The notes beneath the pieces are model-generated. The model saw nothing but the letters and a program-made list of their open reading frames with translations, did not search any database and was not told the DNA's origin. A stretch of DNA of 64,000 nt from an uncultured Clostridia bacterium. Its GTDB lineage: Bacteria; Bacillota; Clostridia; TANB77; CAG-508. Position 1 is the stretch's first letter, and each line of letters begins with the position of its first letter. This document shows, in pieces, positions 60,497 to 64,000 of this stretch. The stretch is from contig CAKOWW010000008.1 in assembly GCA_934129785.1 (NCBI GenBank), positions 10,150-74,149 of the forward strand, given 5' to 3'. The position numbers were made by a program, and so were the translations under genes.

Positions 60497-61180
60497 TTAT
60501 TTTTGGTTAATAAAAATACTTGGTCCCATTGTTTTAGCTATTGCAACACTTCTAATGTATTGACCTTTAGCTGCTGCAGGTTTTGCTTTTATTATAGCGT
60601 TGATTATTACTTCATAGTTTTCTAATAATTTTTCGCTTCCAAATGAAACTTTACCAAATCCTAAGTGAATAATATTATTTTTGTCTAATCTGTATTCAAC
60701 TTTACCTGATTTGATTTCGTTTATAGCTTTTGTTACATCCATTGTAACTGTTCCTGATTTAGGGTTTGGCATTAAACCTTTTGGTCCTAATACTTTACCT
60801 AATCTTCCTACTACACCCATCATATCTGGTGTTGCAACTACAACATCATAGTCGAACCAACCATCATTTTGGATTTTTGGAATTAATTCTTCTGCTCCAA
60901 CAAAGTCTGCTCCAGCTTTTTCTGCTTCTTCAGCTTTTGGTCCTTTAGCAAATACTAATACTTTTTGTGTTTTACCTGTACCATTTGGAAGTACTACTGT
61001 ACCTCTAACTTGTTGGTCAGCATGTTTTGCATCAACACCTAATTTTACATGTAATTCTAATGTTTCATCAAATTTTGTTTTTGGCATTTTTTCGATAATT
61101 TCTATAGCTTCTTTTGCGTCATATTCTTTAGTTTTATCTACTAATTTTGCGCTTTCTGCATATCTTTTAGATATTTTCAT
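60497..61180 (-). CDS. rplA: 50S ribosomal protein L1
   Basis: 227 residues. F-D-E-T-L-E-L-H-V-K-L-G-V-D-A-K-H-A-D-Q-Q-V-R-G-T-V-V-L-P-N-G-T-G and the G-L-M-P-N-P-K-S-G-T-V motif of L1. Forms the mobile L1 stalk near the E site. AGGAGG precedes the ATG. Confidence 0.98.
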   Translation of the reverse strand: MKISKRYAESAKLVDKTKEYDAKEAIEIIEKMPKTKFDETLELHVKLGVDAKHADQQVRGTVVLPNGTGKTQKVLVFAKGPKAEEAEKAGADFVGAEELIPKIQNDGWFDYDVVVATPDMMGVVGRLGKVLGPKGLMPNPKSGTVTMDVTKAINEIKSGKVEYRLDKNNIIHLGFGKVSFGSEKLLENYEVIINAIIKAKPAAAKGQYIRSVAIAKTMGPSIFINQK

Positions 61181-61259
61181 TTAAATTTCCTCCTTTGGTT
61201 TTAGCGAGTTTTACTCTCCCAATTTTTTATTTTATAAATATTTAATATTTATCTTAAAA

Positions 61260-61688
61260 TTATTCTGTTACTACTATACCCATTGATCTAGCAGTTCCTT
61301 CTACCATGCTCATTGCTGTTTCAATAGATGCAGCATTTAAGTCTGGCATTTTTTGTTCAGCTATTTCTTTTACTTGTGCTTTTGTTATTTTAGCAACTTT
61401 TTCAGTATTTGGTCTACCTGAACCTTTTTCGATTTTTATTGCTTTTTTGATTAAAACTGCAACTGGTGGTACTTTTGTTATAAAAGTAAATGATTTATCT
61501 TTATATACTGTTATAACTACTGGTATTATCATTCCAGGTTGATTTGCAGTTCTATCGTTAAATTCTTTAACGAATTGCATGATGTTTACACCACTTGAAC
61601 CTAAAGCTGGTCCTACTGGTGGAGCTGGTGATGCTTTTCCTGCTTCTATTTGTAATTTGATAATGTTTGAAATTTCTTTTTCTGCCAT
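61260..61688 (-). CDS. rplK: 50S ribosomal protein L11
   Basis: 142 residues. I-K-L-Q-I-E-A-G-K-A-S-P-A-P-P-V-G-P-A-L-G (about 10-30) and the C-terminal A-R-S-M-G-I-V. Part of the GTPase centre. GGAGGTG precedes the ATG, 21 bases after nusG. Confidence 0.98.
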   Translation of the reverse strand: MAEKEISNIIKLQIEAGKASPAPPVGPALGSSGVNIMQFVKEFNDRTANQPGMIIPVVITVYKDKSFTFITKVPPVAVLIKKAIKIEKGSGRPNTEKVAKITKAQVKEIAEQKMPDLNAASIETAMSMVEGTARSMGIVVTE

Positions 61689-61709
61689 TTTAATGGCACC
61701 TCCCTTTTT

Positions 61710-62246
61710 TTATTTAACTTTTTGAACTTGTGAAAATTCTAGTTCTACTGGTGTTTCTCTTCCAAACATAGATACTAAAACTTTTACTTTATGTTTTTCT
61801 GTATTTATTTCTTGTACTGTACCTACAAAGCCTTCAAATGCTCCATTCATTATTTGAACTTGATCATTTACTTCATAGTCTACATTTATAGAAACATCTT
61901 CAAATCCCATATTTCTTATTTCTTCATCTGTTAAAGGAATAGGGTCTGTTCCAGAGCCTACAAATCCAGTAACTCCTCTTGTATTTCTTACTATATACCA
62001 TGATTCTTCTGTTACAATCATTTTTATTAATACATAACCAGGAAATACTTTTTTTAAATTTGTTTTTCTTTTACCATCTTTGATTTCTATTTGTTCTTCC
62101 ATTGGTACTATGATATCAAAGAAGTAATCTTCTAGTTCTCTATTTTTTATTGTATTTTCCAAGTCTTTTTTTACTTTGTTTTCATAACCAGAATATGTAT
62201 GTACAACATACCATCTAGCTACCATATCATAATCTTTTTGAGACAT
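61710..62246 (-). CDS. nusG: Transcription antitermination factor NusG
   Basis: 178 residues. NGN domain with W-Y-V-V-H-T-Y-S-G-Y-E-N-K-V (about 12-25) and F-P-G-Y-V-L-I-K-M; KOW domain with G-A-F-E-G-F-V-G-T-V-Q-E-I. Couples RNA polymerase to ribosome and pausing. AAGGAGG is 9 bases before the ATG. Confidence 0.98.
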   Translation of the reverse strand: MSQKDYDMVARWYVVHTYSGYENKVKKDLENTIKNRELEDYFFDIIVPMEEQIEIKDGKRKTNLKKVFPGYVLIKMIVTEESWYIVRNTRGVTGFVGSGTDPIPLTDEEIRNMGFEDVSINVDYEVNDQVQIMNGAFEGFVGTVQEINTEKHKVKVLVSMFGRETPVELEFSQVQKVK

Positions 62247-62282
62247 GTTTTGTAGCCTCCTTATATTTAAAATTAAAGCAAT

Positions 62283-62663
62283 CTATTTGGCATTATTTTC
62301 AGTATTTTCAGTGCTATCTGCATTTTCTGTGTTTGATGTGTTTTCTGTTTCTGAAGATGAAGCTTCTTCTCCAGAATTGTTAGTTTCATTTGTTGTGTTT
62401 TCTTGAGTTGTTGAGTTATTTGTTGATATAACCTCTTTAACTTTATTAACACCATGCTTGTTTAAGCTTTCAAATGCAACATCTAATACAAAAACTATTG
62501 CAGCTGTTACTAATACGATTGTTACTACCGCTATTGTATTATTTAGTAATTGTTTTGGTGTTGGCCATATTACTTTTTTTAATTCAGCTTTAAAGTCTTT
62601 TGTAAAACTTTTTTTGTTTTTGCTGACTTCTTTTTTATTTGCTTTTGAATCTTTTTTAGCCAT
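62283..62663 (-). CDS. secE: Preprotein translocase subunit SecE with polar tail
   Basis: 126 residues. The core (about 18-65) has F-K-A-E-L-K-K-V-I-W-P-T-P-K-Q-L and one membrane helix, as in Firmicute SecE of about 60 residues. A C-terminal tail of about 50 residues follows, nearly all Asn, Thr, Ser and Glu, on the outer side of the membrane by the usual topology. Lies between rpmG and nusG, the conserved order. Confidence 0.93.
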   Translation of the reverse strand: MAKKDSKANKKEVSKNKKSFTKDFKAELKKVIWPTPKQLLNNTIAVVTIVLVTAAIVFVLDVAFESLNKHGVNKVKEVISTNNSTTQENTTNETNNSGEEASSSETENTSNTENADSTENTENNAK

Positions 62664-62690
62664 TTTATATCCTCCTTAAAATAGCTCTAA

Positions 62691-62855
62691 CTATTTAGTT
62701 TCTTTATGTGTTGTACGTTTTTTACAGAATTTGCAATATTTTACTATTTCTAATCTATCTGTATTATTTCTCTTGTTTTTTGAAGTCATGTAATTTCTTC
62801 TTTTACATTCCGTACATTCTAATGTTATATTTTCTCTTGGTCCTTTTGCTGCCAT
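62691..62855 (-). CDS. rpmG: 50S ribosomal protein L33
   Basis: 54 residues from the ATG at 62855 (GGAGGTG 8 bases upstream). Four-cysteine form: C-T-E-C and C-K-F-C, so it is the zinc-binding variety. Precedes secE and nusG, as usual. Confidence 0.96.
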   Translation of the reverse strand: MAAKGPRENITLECTECKRRNYMTSKNKRNNTDRLEIVKYCKFCKKRTTHKETK

Positions 62856-62982
62856 ATTAATAACACCTCCGTATTTTTTTAACCTTTTATTTTTAAACGA
62901 TGTGAGCATATGCTATTTACATACGCTTAAATATTTTACCATTTTTTTCTTGGCCTGTCAATGAATTTTCAGGAATTTCTCC

Positions 62983-63561
62983 TTATTTCTTTAACTTTTT
63001 TCTCTTTTTTTGTACTGAAAAACCAAATTTCCCAATTTTCTTGCCTAATGTATAATAATGTCCATTAGAATATGCTATTAAGTCACACTTTGATATATCA
63101 AAAGCTCCTTTTTCATTAATATATTTTTCATCTGCATTTATTGCTAAAACCTCAGCAACAAACATATGGTGTGACCCTAATTCTCTTATTTCTTTTACTT
63201 TACACTCAACAGAAACAGGGCTTTCTTTTATCATAGGACATTTCACGAAATTTGCTTTTTCTTTATGTAAGTTCATCTCTTTAAATTTATCTACTTTAGC
63301 ACCAGTTTTTACTCCACACCAATCTGTTGCTTTTGCTAAATCTCTGGTTGTTAAATTTATTACAAATTCGCCTTGTTCTTTTATTAAGTTATATGAATAC
63401 CTTGATGGTCTAACTGATATGTATACCATTGCTGGATCTGTATTTAAAATTCCTGTCCATGCAACTGTTATTATATTTGATTTTTCCATAGTACCACAGC
63501 TTACCATTACTGCAGGTATTGGATATAAAAATGTTCCTGGTTTCCACATTGCTTTACTCAT
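62983..63561 (-). CDS. Flavin reductase-like FMN-binding protein
   Basis: 192 residues of the flavin-reductase split-barrel family: V-S-C-G-T-M-E-K-S-N-I-I-T-V-A-W-T-G (about 20-37), D-P-A-M-V-Y-I-S-V-R-P and E-F-V-I-N-L-T-T. Binds FMN and probably reduces it or a small substrate. A basic end K-K-R-K-K-L-K-K is unusual. Monocistronic; promoter and palindrome upstream. Confidence 0.88.
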   Translation of the reverse strand: MSKAMWKPGTFLYPIPAVMVSCGTMEKSNIITVAWTGILNTDPAMVYISVRPSRYSYNLIKEQGEFVINLTTRDLAKATDWCGVKTGAKVDKFKEMNLHKEKANFVKCPMIKESPVSVECKVKEIRELGSHHMFVAEVLAINADEKYINEKGAFDISKCDLIAYSNGHYYTLGKKIGKFGFSVQKKRKKLKK

Positions 63562-63632
63562 ATTTAATCATCCTTTCTTTTTTATTATAAATCATATAAA
63601 ATAATCTTTTTATTATATTCATTGTTTTAAGA

Positions 63633-63660
63633 ATTATACCAATCTTTAAGAATTATGCAA
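63633..63660 (-). promoter_or_regulatory. Promoter of flavin reductase gene
   Basis: TTGCAT (63660-63655), 16 bases, TATAAT (63638-63633), about 70 bases before the ATG. Confidence 0.6.
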
Positions 63661-63673
63661 TTTTTTGAAATAA

Positions 63674-63696
63674 GTATAATTCCTCAAAAATTATAC
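63674..63696. promoter_or_regulatory. Palindrome upstream of flavin reductase promoter
   Basis: GTATAATT (63674-63681), 7 bases, AATTATAC (63689-63696): perfect 8-bp arms ending 14 bases before the -35. The core AGAATTATA recurs at 63630 and 63650. A regulator site is plausible; which protein is unknown. Confidence 0.45.
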
Positions 63697-63701
63697 CATT
63701 A

Positions 63702-63756
63702 AAAAAAGCACAAATCAAGTTAATATCCTTTATCCTGATTTCTGCTTTTTATTTTT
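63702..63756. terminator. Terminator after the rRNA operon
   Basis: AAAAAAGCA-C-AAATCA with TGATTT-C-TGCTTTTT (one C-C mismatch), T-rich tail in the plus direction and A/T on the minus. It lies just downstream of 5S rRNA (minus strand) and probably ends that operon. Confidence 0.6.
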
Positions 63757-63792
63757 TATCTAAGGTAAATATATTTTATAAAATAAAAAAAA

Positions 63793-63909
63793 TCTAGCAA
63801 CAACCTATCTTCCCAGTAGGGTAACCCACAAGTATTTTCGGCACATTTAGGCTTGACTTCTGTGTTCGGAATGGGAACAGGTATTACCCCAAATGTCATA
63901 GTCACTAGA
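63793..63909 (-). rRNA. rrf: 5S ribosomal RNA
   Basis: 117 bases. On the minus strand it begins TCTAGTGACTATGAC and ends GTTGCTAGA, which pair to close the molecule. The internal CCTGTTCCCATTCCGAACAC is the near-universal loop B/C region. Last gene of an rRNA operon lying to the right. Confidence 0.97.
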
Positions 63910-63990
63910 AAATTATAGTGTTAAGCACACTCAAAAATACATAGATGAATTTTAGGTTAGTTTTATGATTTCTTTCGATTTTTTAATTGT

Positions 63991-64000
63991 GGTTAAGCCC
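63991..64000 (-). rRNA. rrl: 23S ribosomal RNA, last bases
   Basis: The minus strand at the right edge reads GGGCTTAACC, the usual 3' end of bacterial 23S rRNA, about 80 bases before the 5S gene. The rest is outside the window. Confidence 0.65.

Noticed and set aside
1..64000. CRISPR array, insertion sequence, tRNA genes
   Set aside because: No regularly spaced repeats, no transposase, and no tRNA cloverleaf or GTTCGA-type T-arm was found on either strand.

Overview
The window is very AT-rich DNA from an endospore-forming Firmicute, most likely an uncultured gut-type member of the Clostridia. Evidence for sporulation: spoVAC-spoVAD-spoVAE, spoIVA, a gerA-type receptor operon and a DUF421/DUF4363 pair. 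Evidence for Firmicutes: an L20-type infC leader, an L10 leader, RNase J, GatCAB and AGGAGG ribosome-binding sites. Genus cannot be named from the sequence alone.

Layout. 1-7.2 kb (minus): a type IV pilus operon in the order fused PilM-PilN, PilO-like, PilP-like, two near-duplicate major pilins, prepilin peptidase, two minor pilins, then PilB running off the left edge. 7.4-11.1 kb: rsmB, then a dodecin followed by spoVAC-AD-AE on the plus strand. 11.2-12.5 kb: infC-rpmI-rplT with an attenuator leader. 12.7-16.3 kb: a DHH phosphoesterase, a three-domain NMNAT/Nudix/P-loop protein and a cation exchanger. 16.3-18.6 kb: DUF1653-serS-engB. 18.6-25.8 kb: a pilin-leader beta-helix protein, a small RHH regulator, gltX, RNase J and an unknown coiled-coil protein. 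26-28.4 kb: tetR and an acyl-CoA synthetase. 28.5-28.84 kb: a compact locus with the architecture of a type I toxin-antitoxin module. 28.9-35.3 kb: a Lon-related protease, a long palindromic element, DUF421/DUF4363 and UDP-sugar genes. 35.4-42.5 kb: spoIVA, a transglutaminase-like protein, the gerA-type operon and a 59-residue membrane protein. 42.4-55 kb (mostly minus): rnr, secG, RNA-modification genes, uvrC, hup, a MurJ/SpoVB-type flippase, ppaC, hslO, a WecA-type transferase fused to rubredoxin, and rpiB. 55-64 kb: rpsT, gatCAB, rplL-rplJ-rplA-rplK-nusG-secE-rpmG, a flavin reductase, 5S rRNA and the last bases of 23S rRNA.

Two observations stand out. First, three conserved genes (spoVAE, uvrC, the flippase) are each split by one extra base, and in all three the break is exactly at an in-frame CGG codon. 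Skipping the C restores the full-length protein each time. Across about 19,000 codons I found only one other in-frame CGG, in the probably foreign NMNAT/Nudix gene. This suggests +1 frameshifting or quadruplet decoding at CGG, though sequence error or pseudogenes are not excluded. Second, 28513-28838 encodes a 30-residue peptide and a convergent RNA of about 70 nt. They share direct repeats over the toxin ribosome-binding site and start codon, have terminator loops complementary over 9 nt, and the toxin 5' leader folds over its own Shine-Dalgarno. This is the logic of the Enterococcus Fst/par module with an unrelated-looking peptide.
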